64,000 nt of DNA from Synechococcus sp. AG-686-F08 (GCA_003210315.1 QCVQ01000003.1:1-64000); one strand, 5' to 3'; shown: positions 9,808 to 18,373, counted from the stretch's first letter. Notes: generated by a model from the sequence alone, not told the origin. Numbers and translations are program-made.

Positions 9808-10160
9808 AAAGCCTTCCGGTTGTTTCAACTCTTTCTTTGTTAGCTGTCCTCTCAAGCATTGTTGCTCGCCCTTCTCTAGCTAATGAATACACTCACTCTT
9901 GTTCATTCAATGGAGGCACCTGGACTCCAGTGCGCATTATCAATAATGGGCCAGCATTTACATATACATGGGCCGATGGTCCACAAATGACATACGTCTT
10001 TCGAGGCTCAATGGCGGACCGATGGAACATCACTGACAAGTTGGGCGGAAGATGGCAACTATTTGACTACAGAAATAGTCGCGACACTGTACTCACAAAT
10101 CTGGACAACGGAAATAAGATTAGATGCAGCAATCAAAATCAGTTTGGTCGACCCAAATAG
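9804..10160 (+). CDS. Small secreted protein
   Basis: Signal peptide MKSLPVVSTLSLLAVLSSIVARPSLA; two Cys in the mature part. Confidence 0.7.
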   Translation: MKSLPVVSTLSLLAVLSSIVARPSLANEYTHSCSFNGGTWTPVRIINNGPAFTYTWADGPQMTYVFRGSMADRWNITDKLGGRWQLFDYRNSRDTVLTNLDNGNKIRCSNQNQFGRPK

Positions 10161-10374
10161 CCCTTTGTTGGCTTGAAGCTAGAAATACATATTGAGATCT
10201 CTATTTGACTAATTGCAGCCTCCAGGGAGTGGAAATCAATCGCCAACTTGTAGCCATGCATGGACTAACTGAATAATTGATAGTTTGCTGCTTAAAAATC
10301 TAAGCTTTGACTGCGAGCTGGAATGGTCTGAAAAGTAATCACCGGGGAATGCTTTAAGCAGTAGTCCTCAGCCA

Positions 10375-10593
10375 ATGACCCTCGACACACAGATGACGCT
10401 GGCTCTGCTGCAGGAACTATTGATGGCACTAAGGGCTAAAGACGCTGATGGCTACAAGTCTTGGCTCACCCTTGGCATTGAAGAGCTTGGAAGAGATGTA
10501 GCAGCAGAGGTCGAGTCTGAGTGGATGGTGCCCCTGTTGGTTGAAAAGGAGAGAGACAGGCTTATGGCCTGGTCGCTGGGAGTCAGCCTCTAG
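10375..10593 (+). CDS. Small hypothetical protein (intact member of a 3-copy family)
   Basis: 72 aa MTLDTQMTLALLQELLMALRAKDADGYKSWLTLGIEELGRDVAAEVESEWMVPLLVEKERDRLMAWSLGVSL; degenerate copies at 4720 and 9367. Confidence 0.65.
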   Translation: MTLDTQMTLALLQELLMALRAKDADGYKSWLTLGIEELGRDVAAEVESEWMVPLLVEKERDRLMAWSLGVSL

Positions 10594-10601
10594 TCCTTTT
10601 A

Positions 10602-10644
10602 GGGGATAGGTCAGCAGCAAAGACCCCTCTGCTGGGGGATTCGG
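10602..10644 (+). repeat. Leader repeat copy E; homology with C extends to ~10745
   Basis: ggggataggtcagcagcaaagacccctctgctgggggattcgg. Confidence 0.8.
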
Positions 10645-10709
10645 AATCGTTCTGTTTCAGCGATGGTGAATAAATCGAGGGGGTGACCCCTAGACAACAC
10701 CTGAATCAA

Positions 10710-10760
10710 ATGAAACTTTCTACTTTTGTCGCTATCGATCTCCCGCCCAAAATTACTTAG
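10710..10760 (+). pseudogene. 16-codon remnant of the 5798-type secreted gene start
   Basis: MKLSTFVAIDLPPKIT* vs MKLSSFVAIAAV...; upstream ~110 bp also shared. Confidence 0.55.
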
Positions 10761-10784
10761 TAAATGCTCAGGAAGAAATTAATT

Positions 10785-10910
10785 ATGATTGAAACATTAC
10801 TAGGAATCGACACTTGGGAGTTTAACCGACTCGCCATTTCCACGATTGTCTGCGCCTCAGCCTGCACCATACTAATCAAACTATTCAGCAAAACCACTGA
10901 CTCCCAATGA
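10785..10910 (+). CDS. 41-aa small membrane protein
   Basis: MIETLLGIDTWEFNRLAISTIVCASACTILIKLFSKTTDSQ; ATGA overlap with the next ORF. Confidence 0.45.
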   Translation: MIETLLGIDTWEFNRLAISTIVCASACTILIKLFSKTTDSQ

Positions 10911-11089
10911 ACAAAACTCACGACATCCATCCAGCACTGATAGTTTCCTTCGTTTTAATTCTGGGACTTACAGTTGGTGCTGCCGTGTCAATGGAAAAGT
11001 TTGGATTCGCTCTGGGATTAGATACTACCGAACTCGAAATGGAGGATCTAATACCCGGTCGTTCAGACTTACTGCAACCTCGAAATTGA
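10907..11089 (+). CDS. 60-aa small membrane protein
   Basis: Hydrophobic segment ALIVSFVLILGLTVGAAVSM; start overlaps the preceding stop. Confidence 0.55.
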   Translation: MNKTHDIHPALIVSFVLILGLTVGAAVSMEKFGFALGLDTTELEMEDLIPGRSDLLQPRN

Positions 11090-11303
11090 AGCCAAATAGG
11101 TGGCTGCGATTATCGCTATCGATCTCACGGCTGAATATTCACCAGCACCGCCACGAGCGTGGTTTTTTATTTTCTTGGCTTATTCGAATGACTGCACGAC
11201 TAACAGGATCACTAATAGGAGTCAGAACTAATCCCTCAGGGATTAATATATAACGTACAAAGATCTCTTTGGTTATTTGCTCAAGATCATGACTTGATGG
11301 ATT

Positions 11304-11666
11304 ATGGCAAGAGCTACTGCATTAGAGACTTCTGAACGAGTCGATCACCTTCAAGTCATGATCTTGGAGGGTGAGTCAAACTCTTCATGTCTTGCTTTTG
11401 CCAGAAAGGAGTGGGGGATTAGCAGGGCTCGTGGGTACGAACTGCTTAAACGTGCCTGGACACAGATCAAGGCTGACGTTGATGAGACCGGTATCGATAG
11501 GCAAGAACTATTGGCATGGTCAATCCAGACGCTGATGGCTGCTGCTGGTCAGGCAAAACAACAGAAGAATCCAGGAGCTGTTGTTGCCTGCATCAAGCAG
11601 CTCGATTGGATGACGGGATTAGGGATTAACTCAATATCAGGAAGCAGTGCTCAGCGCAGACGTTGA
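11304..11666 (+). CDS. HTH protein, possible terminase-small-subunit-like
   Basis: 120 aa; EWGISRARGYELLKRAW plus helical AxQAKQQKNPGAVVACIKQLDWMTGL; aligns by eye with the ORF at 16942. Confidence 0.6.
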   Translation: MARATALETSERVDHLQVMILEGESNSSCLAFARKEWGISRARGYELLKRAWTQIKADVDETGIDRQELLAWSIQTLMAAAGQAKQQKNPGAVVACIKQLDWMTGLGINSISGSSAQRRR

Positions 11667-11807
11667 AGCGGTAGGCGCAATCAGCGAATTAGGCCCATTG
11701 TTGGGGATTGGAGTCGGCTGAGTAAAAACAATATCTAATTCTTTGATCTCCAATAGTTTTTAGTTACAACTTAAGCTAATTCAAATATCTTTTGTATTTG
11801 CTTGAAG

Positions 11808-14034
11808 CTACTTATAGGTTATCTGTCCGAAATCTGTTTCGTATTCTGAGCAAAATGATTCGTACTTCACACATCTTCTATTCATGGCTTTCTCGATCAG
11901 ATTGTATGCATTTTTAATTACTGAAAAGTGAGTTGGTGGCTGCTGCTTATCTGGCTGAACTAAAAGTAGTATCCAAAAGAAGTAGCCTCTTTCTTTAGCC
12001 ACATAAATTTCATTGTCCGTAATTCTAAACTCCTCTCCTATTGATTTTAATAGTTTGACTTCTATATAGATTTCTTGTCCTCCCATAGTGGTTTTATCTA
12101 TGCCGATAAGGTCGCAGCCAATGTTTCTCTTAGAAACATCTCTTGCCTCGATTTCAAGTGACTCTAAAATATCAATCGCCAATATTTCGGCTTTTCGCCA
12201 ATCTGGTTGGATCATTGCAGCACTACTGCTACTAATTGCATCCTGAATGCTTGATAGTTTCGAATTTACGACAATAGGTTCAAGCTTTTCCGCTTTGTGA
12301 AGTCTATTTTCAGCATCACGTGGCTCATCTTCTTGTTGGATAAATTGAAGCAAGGATTTATACCTCTGATCACCTTTTTTTATCATTTGATTTTGGTATC
12401 TGTTTATCAGACTGATTGGGAATTTTTTGGGATTTACACCGAGAAGTAAATACCAATCTATTGCACTTAGCCCTCCACAGCGTACGGCAATTGACTCAAA
12501 AGAAAAAATATCAATCTCTAAAGAAGGATCGCCATTTATCTCTCTGGCAGATCTAATGCCTTTATCTATGCAAGAGATTAGATTGGCATCTTCAAGCTCT
12601 GATGTTTCTAATGCTTGAAAAGCATTTAAATATCTAATATCACCATGTATATACCCAATCAGATTCATTGTGGACTGCAAAGAAAGCTGATTGTCTTGGA
12701 GCCATCCAAGAATATATAGGGGTCTCAAAATCGAAATCTCTGAAGCTCCTATCGATTTGAAAAAGAAATAGCCATCCTTGTGAGACAACTGGCCGAAGCA
12801 AAGAGGATTTTCACCATTAGTGCGGCAATATTTTTTATAGTCTTGCTCTGTCATCCAGGCTGGACAGATTAAGAACGAAGAAAAGTCAAATCCTTCTTCT
12901 TTAGATGATTTTTTAATTGTGCTGGCAATGATTGAAGGGGATATATCTAGTACGTCTGCTTTGTTGTAGGGGATGATAATCTCTAGAAGCTGATAATCTT
13001 CTAGGCTAAGTAATTGATTGCTGTGGAGTTGCAATAGTTTATTGAGAAGCTCAATTAAATCCTCCATTATGCTCTTTGTCTGATCGTCGGTTGCGATACG
13101 AGTTCTGGATGGATCTGTGCTGAAATCTCCATTAATTATCGCTCCTAGCCCAGTGACTGTAAGCATTGGAAGAAAAGCCTGTGCATATGCTTGATTTTTA
13201 GTAAGCCTTATGGGCATTTCATTTTCTAAATTCGAAGATATTGAAATCTTTTTGTATTGCCATACTCTTGAAATCTTCTGCTCATTAAATTCTTTTTCTC
13301 CTAGTTGGCTATTGAAGTTAATGTCAAAATCTTGATATGGAATATTCGCTTCTGATTGATAGGATTGTCTTTGATGTCTATTGAGTTTGGTATGAAATGC
13401 TTCTGAAATCTGTATAGTAATATCAGTAATTGACCTCAAAAATAATATTGCATTTGATTTAAGACCTTTCATATCTTCCAGAAGCTGCTCTTCTTTCACG
13501 TTTGCAAGAACAAAGCATGTGTTGCATCTATGTATCTCAGTAAGTTTATTAGCTCTTGTTGAGATTATGTCATTTATGCTTCCCCAATGTGGAACGCGAA
13601 GAAGGGGAACATCTGAATTGCTATTGAATAATTCTTTGGTCTTGGACTTTGAGAAATAGACCTCAAGATCTCCGCTATAGATCGCAATCTCTTCTGCTAC
13701 TCCCGATGTGGACTTGAAGCCAATACCTCTGTAGCCAATGTTTTCCCCCCTTTGCTTTGTAGAGAATGCGCTTCGGCAGATTGCTTCAAGGTCATCACAT
13801 GTAAAGACGTGCCCGTCATTCAAGAAGTAAAGGTCATTGCCTATCTTCTCAGCAACAAATATATTCGACTGGCAATCATCTGCATTTTGGATTAACTCAA
13901 AATACTCTTGAGATATAGGTTTCCGATATATATTTTTCTAAGCCTGCAATCTCCTCAATGATCTTTGTATTTGTCCTCGCCTCGTCTTGAATTTCGTTTA
14001 CTTTTGCTTGTAGTTTTAGCTTTAGATCGCTCAT
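11808..14034 (-). pseudogene. Sacsin/GHKL-type ATPase with C-terminal DUF3883-like domain, frameshifted near the N-terminus
   Basis: ORF 11808-13823 lacks the N-box; upstream frame encodes MSDLKLKLQAKVNEIQDEARTNTKIIEEIAGLE, then after a 1-nt shift at T5 13933-13937 NIYRKPISQEYFELIQNADDCQSNIFVAEKIGNDLYFLNDGHVF...; C-term IYIEVKLLKS...NEIYVAKERGYFFWILL. Confidence 0.7.
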
Positions 14035-14273
14035 GCTCTTCTATCCAGCCTCGGAGTGAATCAAATGACATTTCTTTGTAATTATATCCTTCGACTGTAT
14101 TTTTCCAGTCAGTGTGGCAAACCAATCTTATTTATGAAAGAAGGCTTCCGAAACCGTTGTTATGTCAGGGGTCGTCCATGAGTCAAAACATGTATATCGA
14201 CTCAGCATCTGGCTAAGACCTGCAAGCTCTGGGCCCATGAGATGGGGGAGATCCCCCGGATGGGGAAACACCA

Positions 14274-14291
14274 CTCACCCAGAAGGGTGAG
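14274..14291. promoter_or_regulatory. Perfect hairpin CTCACCC-AGAA-GGGTGAG upstream of the HNH-like gene
   Basis: 7-bp arms; preceded by GGGGG-AGAT-CCCCC at 14244-14257. Confidence 0.4.
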
Positions 14292-14313
14292 GGCTCAGTT
14301 CGATAATTGAGGC

Positions 14314-14754
14314 ATGGCTATTTCCTATGACCCGCCTGCATGGGTCAAGAGCGATCCAGATTCCTATAAGCGTTGGCTCAATCGCAAAGCCAACTCATTG
14401 ATGAAGCGCGACCGAAAGCGAGGAGGGACTTATCGGGTGAAGGAAGCCATGGATGCCATCCATGAAGCGATGCACCGGTCAGACGGAATTGATCCTTATG
14501 ACGGGCAAGCATTGGATTCAGAGTTGCTTGGCGTCTACGACAACACTCTGAGTAAAGAGAGAGGGGCTTCCTACAGAAGAGAGTTCTATCGACTTCCAAC
14601 GGTTGACCATCGAAACGCTGAGCCGGTGTGTGACTTTCAGATCGTCAGCTGGCAAACCAATGATGCAAAGGGCGACATGAGCCCTGAGGAATACCTTGCT
14701 CACTGCATTGCTGTGGTGAATCACCTGACTCATGGCTGCAGCTTGGACTCTTGA
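14314..14754 (+). CDS. HNH-endonuclease-like protein
   Basis: DPYDGQALDSELL...LPTVDHRNAEPVCDFQIVSWQTNDAKGDMSPEEYLAHC resembles an HNH fold. Confidence 0.65.
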   Translation: MAISYDPPAWVKSDPDSYKRWLNRKANSLMKRDRKRGGTYRVKEAMDAIHEAMHRSDGIDPYDGQALDSELLGVYDNTLSKERGASYRREFYRLPTVDHRNAEPVCDFQIVSWQTNDAKGDMSPEEYLAHCIAVVNHLTHGCSLDS

Positions 14755-14871
14755 AAAGGCCTGCACCACAAGCTTGAGCATCGCTGGTGGTGTTCTTGAT
14801 AACCGTGACGCTGCAGCTGACCTGCGTGATCGCCTGCAGCATCAACTAAGTGCGAGTGAGTTGCTTTGAAC

Positions 14872-15147
14872 TCAACCCCCCGTTCTTGTTTTTTTGATCA
14901 GTTTGCGGGCTGTATCACTGGGATCCGCCGGTTCTCTTTCTGCATAGCCCTGAGCTTCGGCCTGGAATCGCTGATAGCGCCGCAACTTTCGATCACTCAA
15001 TCCAGCAGCGGAGATCAACCCAATGGGTCCAAAGATAAATCCACCGAAAAACCAGGCGACGGCATCGTGATCTTTGTCATTGGCAACAGCAGAAGCAAAA
15101 AAGCCGCATGGCAGCCACAAGCACAGCAGGAATATAAAAATTTCCAA
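14872..15147 (-). CDS. Small membrane protein
   Basis: MEIFIFLLCLWLPCGFFASAVAN...VAWFFGGFIFGPIGLISAAGL, two hydrophobic segments. Confidence 0.55.
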   Translation of the reverse strand: MEIFIFLLCLWLPCGFFASAVANDKDHDAVAWFFGGFIFGPIGLISAAGLSDRKLRRYQRFQAEAQGYAEREPADPSDTARKLIKKTRTGG

Positions 15148-15179
15148 AAACGTTCGTTACCGCTTCTCCAGTACTAGCC

Positions 15180-15371
15180 ATGACCAATCTTCTTGATCAC
15201 ATTCAGCCTGGTCCAATCCTGGATGTCCATGACTTGCCTCGATCTGCCAGTCGTCAGGAATGGTTTGCGATCACACGGCGCATTATTCAAGCAACCATTG
15301 CTGATATGGATTTAGATCCTGACTCCTTGTCGCAGGTCGAGGAAGCGTTTATCTCTGCAGGACTGCTTTGA
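15180..15371 (+). CDS. Small hypothetical protein
   Basis: 63 aa ORF with ATG. Confidence 0.45.
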   Translation: MTNLLDHIQPGPILDVHDLPRSASRQEWFAITRRIIQATIADMDLDPDSLSQVEEAFISAGLL

Positions 15372-15422
15372 AGTGCTTGTAGCCCTCGAAGAAAGAACAG
15401 TTTTCAGGACTTCAATCCCAAT

Positions 15423-15440
15423 ATCCCCTAAACGGGGGAT
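15423..15440. promoter_or_regulatory. Inverted repeat ATCCCC-TAAACG-GGGGAT upstream of the zinc-ribbon gene
   Basis: Same CCCC/GGGGAT theme as 8077-8096 and the leader repeats. Confidence 0.4.
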
Positions 15441-15508
15441 GTCTCTTTGTTCAACCTTGGCGAAACTAAGGATCCACGGGTCCGCACACCTTTCGCAAGG
15501 TCGCCAAT

Positions 15509-16858
15509 ATGGGTAAATCTTCAACTACTGCAATCTTCAAGGAAAAGCTATTAAAAAAGCATTCTCATATAGTCCTTCTTGGAGAATACGTAGCAGCAAA
15601 AGAAAAAGTAAAGTGCCGATGCGATTCTTGTGGGAATATATGGGATACTTCTACGCCAGATAATTTACTTCGGGCGACAAAGTATGGGTGCCCTGAATGT
15701 GCTAAGAGGGCTCGCAATCAGGATTGGCAATCTGAAATTAGAGTCTGGCTTAATACATTTCGAAAGGATATTGTTCTTGATGGCGAGTTGGATAATGCAA
15801 GGTCAAAAACCTGGTTCAAATGCACAAATGAAGAATGCAGTCACCGATGGAAAACTACTTTTCGATCTATTCGAGGGGCGGATTCTGGCTGCCCTGAGTG
15901 TGCAATAAAAAGAAATGCCCAAGCCCTTACTCTTCCGGAAGGTGAATTTCGGGAATGGCTTTCTGCGAATCGACCTTATAGCGAACTTGTGAAATATTCA
16001 AGCTCTAGCGAAGAAGCAACTTTCAAGTGCTTAAATCCGAATCATGAAAGTGACAATCTAATATATTCCCAAGTGCCTGAGGTGATGAGACTGCAAGGGC
16101 GTGGACTGCACGGATGCCAGCAATGTGGATGGACTGAGAATGGTAAGCAATTTGTTGCAGATGAAAAAGAAAAACGTAACTGGATGGAGAAAAATAAGCC
16201 GACAATAATTATGGGAGATAACTATGTTGACACGAAAACTCGCTGCACATTTACATGCACTATTTGTGACTACTCTTGGGATACACAAATTGCGGTATTC
16301 ACCAATAATGATGCTGGTTGCCCAAGTTGCGCTGGCGTTGCTCGCGTCACCGAAGAGGAGTTCAAAGAGAGGCTTCTAGAGGTATCTAAAGGCAGTGTTC
16401 AGATTGATAGTGATTATCATGGATATGGACATAAAACCTGGTTTAAGTGCTTAAAAACTAGTTGTGGTCATCGTTGGGAAATTCAACCGGTGAGGCTTAC
16501 TAGTGCTAGCCCAACAGGTTGCCCTGCCTGCACGCCAAGCGGATTTAATCCCGACAAACCAGCTTGGTTTTATTTGATGCACAAATCACATGAGCAGCAA
16601 ATCGGTATCAGTAATAATCCTATCCAAAGATTGTCGACACATTATCGAGATGGATGGTCACTAATTGAGGTTCGTGGTCCTGGCTATGGAGGGAATGTTC
16701 TTCACTTTGAAAGATGTATCAAGAAGTGGTTGAGAGAAGAAATTGGACTGGTTGAGGGTAAGCTTGAAAATTGGTCAACTATTGATTTGCAAGTCAGTAG
16801 CATAGCTGAATTAGCAAAAAGATCTGATACTGAAAATCTATTAACTTTACTAGAATGA
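15509..16858 (+). CDS. Five-zinc-ribbon protein with possible C-terminal GIY-YIG-like domain
   Basis: Repeated F(K/T)C..C..W...GCP.C units; C-term AWFYLMHKSHEQQIGISNNPIQRLSTH...FERCIKKWL. Confidence 0.75.
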   Translation: MGKSSTTAIFKEKLLKKHSHIVLLGEYVAAKEKVKCRCDSCGNIWDTSTPDNLLRATKYGCPECAKRARNQDWQSEIRVWLNTFRKDIVLDGELDNARSKTWFKCTNEECSHRWKTTFRSIRGADSGCPECAIKRNAQALTLPEGEFREWLSANRPYSELVKYSSSSEEATFKCLNPNHESDNLIYSQVPEVMRLQGRGLHGCQQCGWTENGKQFVADEKEKRNWMEKNKPTIIMGDNYVDTKTRCTFTCTICDYSWDTQIAVFTNNDAGCPSCAGVARVTEEEFKERLLEVSKGSVQIDSDYHGYGHKTWFKCLKTSCGHRWEIQPVRLTSASPTGCPACTPSGFNPDKPAWFYLMHKSHEQQIGISNNPIQRLSTHYRDGWSLIEVRGPGYGGNVLHFERCIKKWLREEIGLVEGKLENWSTIDLQVSSIAELAKRSDTENLLTLLE

Positions 16859-16941
16859 TTCGTTCGGTTAATTGGCTTGATCTTTTCTGATTGCAGATGG
16901 CAGTCGAGGGCTCATAGTCAGATCCATAAAACTTGATTCTT

Positions 16942-17307
16942 ATGGCACGCACCACTTACAAAGAACGTCAGAAACGTCGTCATAGAGCTGCTGAACTGCT
17001 CGCTGAAGGTTTATGTCCTGCTGATGCTGCGTCACGCCTGACAGCGGAGTGGGGGTGCAGTCGTCGAACAAGCCTTAGGGACATAGATATTGGTCAGGAT
17101 GCGTTGTTAGAGAGCATCGACTCTCAAACGCATGCGCAATTAGCTGCATGGTGTGTGGCGTCTTATGCACGACTGATGAACAAGGCTGAGAAGGCACACC
17201 AATACGGTGCAGCGATTGGTGCATTGAACGGGTTGGTGAGATTGGTTGTGGAGCCGCAGATGCAGATCGCTAATAAGCGGACTTTCAATGGCAGCTCTAG
17301 GTACTGA
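16942..17307 (+). CDS. HTH protein related to the ORF at 11304, possible terminase-small-subunit-like
   Basis: MARTTYKERQKRRHRAAELLAEGLCPADAASRLTAEWGCSRRTSLRDIDIG... Confidence 0.6.
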   Translation: MARTTYKERQKRRHRAAELLAEGLCPADAASRLTAEWGCSRRTSLRDIDIGQDALLESIDSQTHAQLAAWCVASYARLMNKAEKAHQYGAAIGALNGLVRLVVEPQMQIANKRTFNGSSRY

Positions 17308-17552
17308 TCTTCATCGCTCTTCAAGGCTTTTAGGCCACGGTCTGGGCCACAGAAACCTGCGACGAGGAAACTGAGGCCAGTAGTGGCAATGGATCTGCTG
17401 GTGTCGACCATCTGCAACACAGGCAGTCAGTCAGGCCGGTCGGCCTTTCCAGTACGGGTCGTCCTCCCCAGAACCCCCAGGGTTGATGACTCATGGGAAG
17501 TAATTTCTGCTGATGCTCTGCGCTGCAGCGGGTCTGCTGCCATCCTTGGCGC

Positions 17553-17825
17553 ATGCTCAAGAACTTCAAGCAAGGCTTAGGTATCGGGGTCGGAGTTGCC
17601 GCTGGCATCGCCCTGTTTGGCTTTGGAGCGGTTTGCTTGAAGGAGCTGCCCCTCAGATTTCAGTGGGCGGCCTACAACTTCAGGCTCAGCGACCTTGAGA
17701 TCAAGAGGAACTGTCCCAGTCCCTCAGTCCAGTGCCGCAGCTTCGACAAAAGAGTTAAAGACTCGATCCAGGGGTTTTTCGCATCCAGCCAAGAGCTGGA
17801 GTGGATCAAACCAGTGCTGAAGTGA
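17553..17825 (+). CDS. Small membrane-anchored protein
   Basis: GIGVGVAAGIALFGFGAVCL segment; 90 aa. Confidence 0.5.
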   Translation: MLKNFKQGLGIGVGVAAGIALFGFGAVCLKELPLRFQWAAYNFRLSDLEIKRNCPSPSVQCRSFDKRVKDSIQGFFASSQELEWIKPVLK

Positions 17826-17848
17826 TTTCCCGTTGCCATCCTTGGCGC

Positions 17849-18175
17849 ATGAGAAAGCTCCTGCTCCTCCTGCCGCTGTTGTTCATTGCTGGCTGTGGCA
17901 AATAAGGCTCCTATGCGGAGGCGGCTTCAGCTTGCAACTCATGGAGATTTGAAAAGGGCAGGATCGACATCGCCAACTCCGTTCACAGCAAGGCGAAGAC
18001 CATTCCAATTCGGCTTTGTATGAACGAAGACGTCACCAGACAAATCCTTGGATATGAGTACCCCAAGGCAGAAGCAACCACGACCTACATCCGTAAAAGT
18101 GGCACCGGACTCGTCAACGAAAACGGCAACGTCTTGCCGACCCTCAGAGTGATCGCCAAGCGGTTCAAGTACTGA
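17849..18175 (+). pseudogene. Lipoprotein with in-frame TAA just after the lipobox
   Basis: MRKLLLLLPLLFIAGCGK*GSYAEAASACNSWRFEKGRIDIANSVHSKAKTIPIRLCMNEDVT...RVIAKRFKY*; TAA at 17903-17905. Confidence 0.6.
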
Positions 18176-18190
18176 TCAGCGCCACCGGAA

Positions 18191-18373
18191 CTAAACGTCG
18201 ATCACATTTGGTTCGGTGCCTTCCTCAAGAGCAGCGAGATGCTCCCTGATCTGAGCCATCTGCTTTAACTGACGACCCCTGATGGATTCGAACACTGGAC
18301 CGTTTGCGCGAGCAGCTAGCTGGTTGTCAGGCTGTTTTGCTTCTTGGCGGCTAATGCGGATCGTCTTCACCAC
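18191..18373 (-). CDS. Small hypothetical protein
   Basis: 60 aa, overlaps the end of the RepA-like gene on the same strand. Confidence 0.45.
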   Translation of the reverse strand: MVKTIRISRQEAKQPDNQLAARANGPVFESIRGRQLKQMAQIREHLAALEEGTEPNVIDV

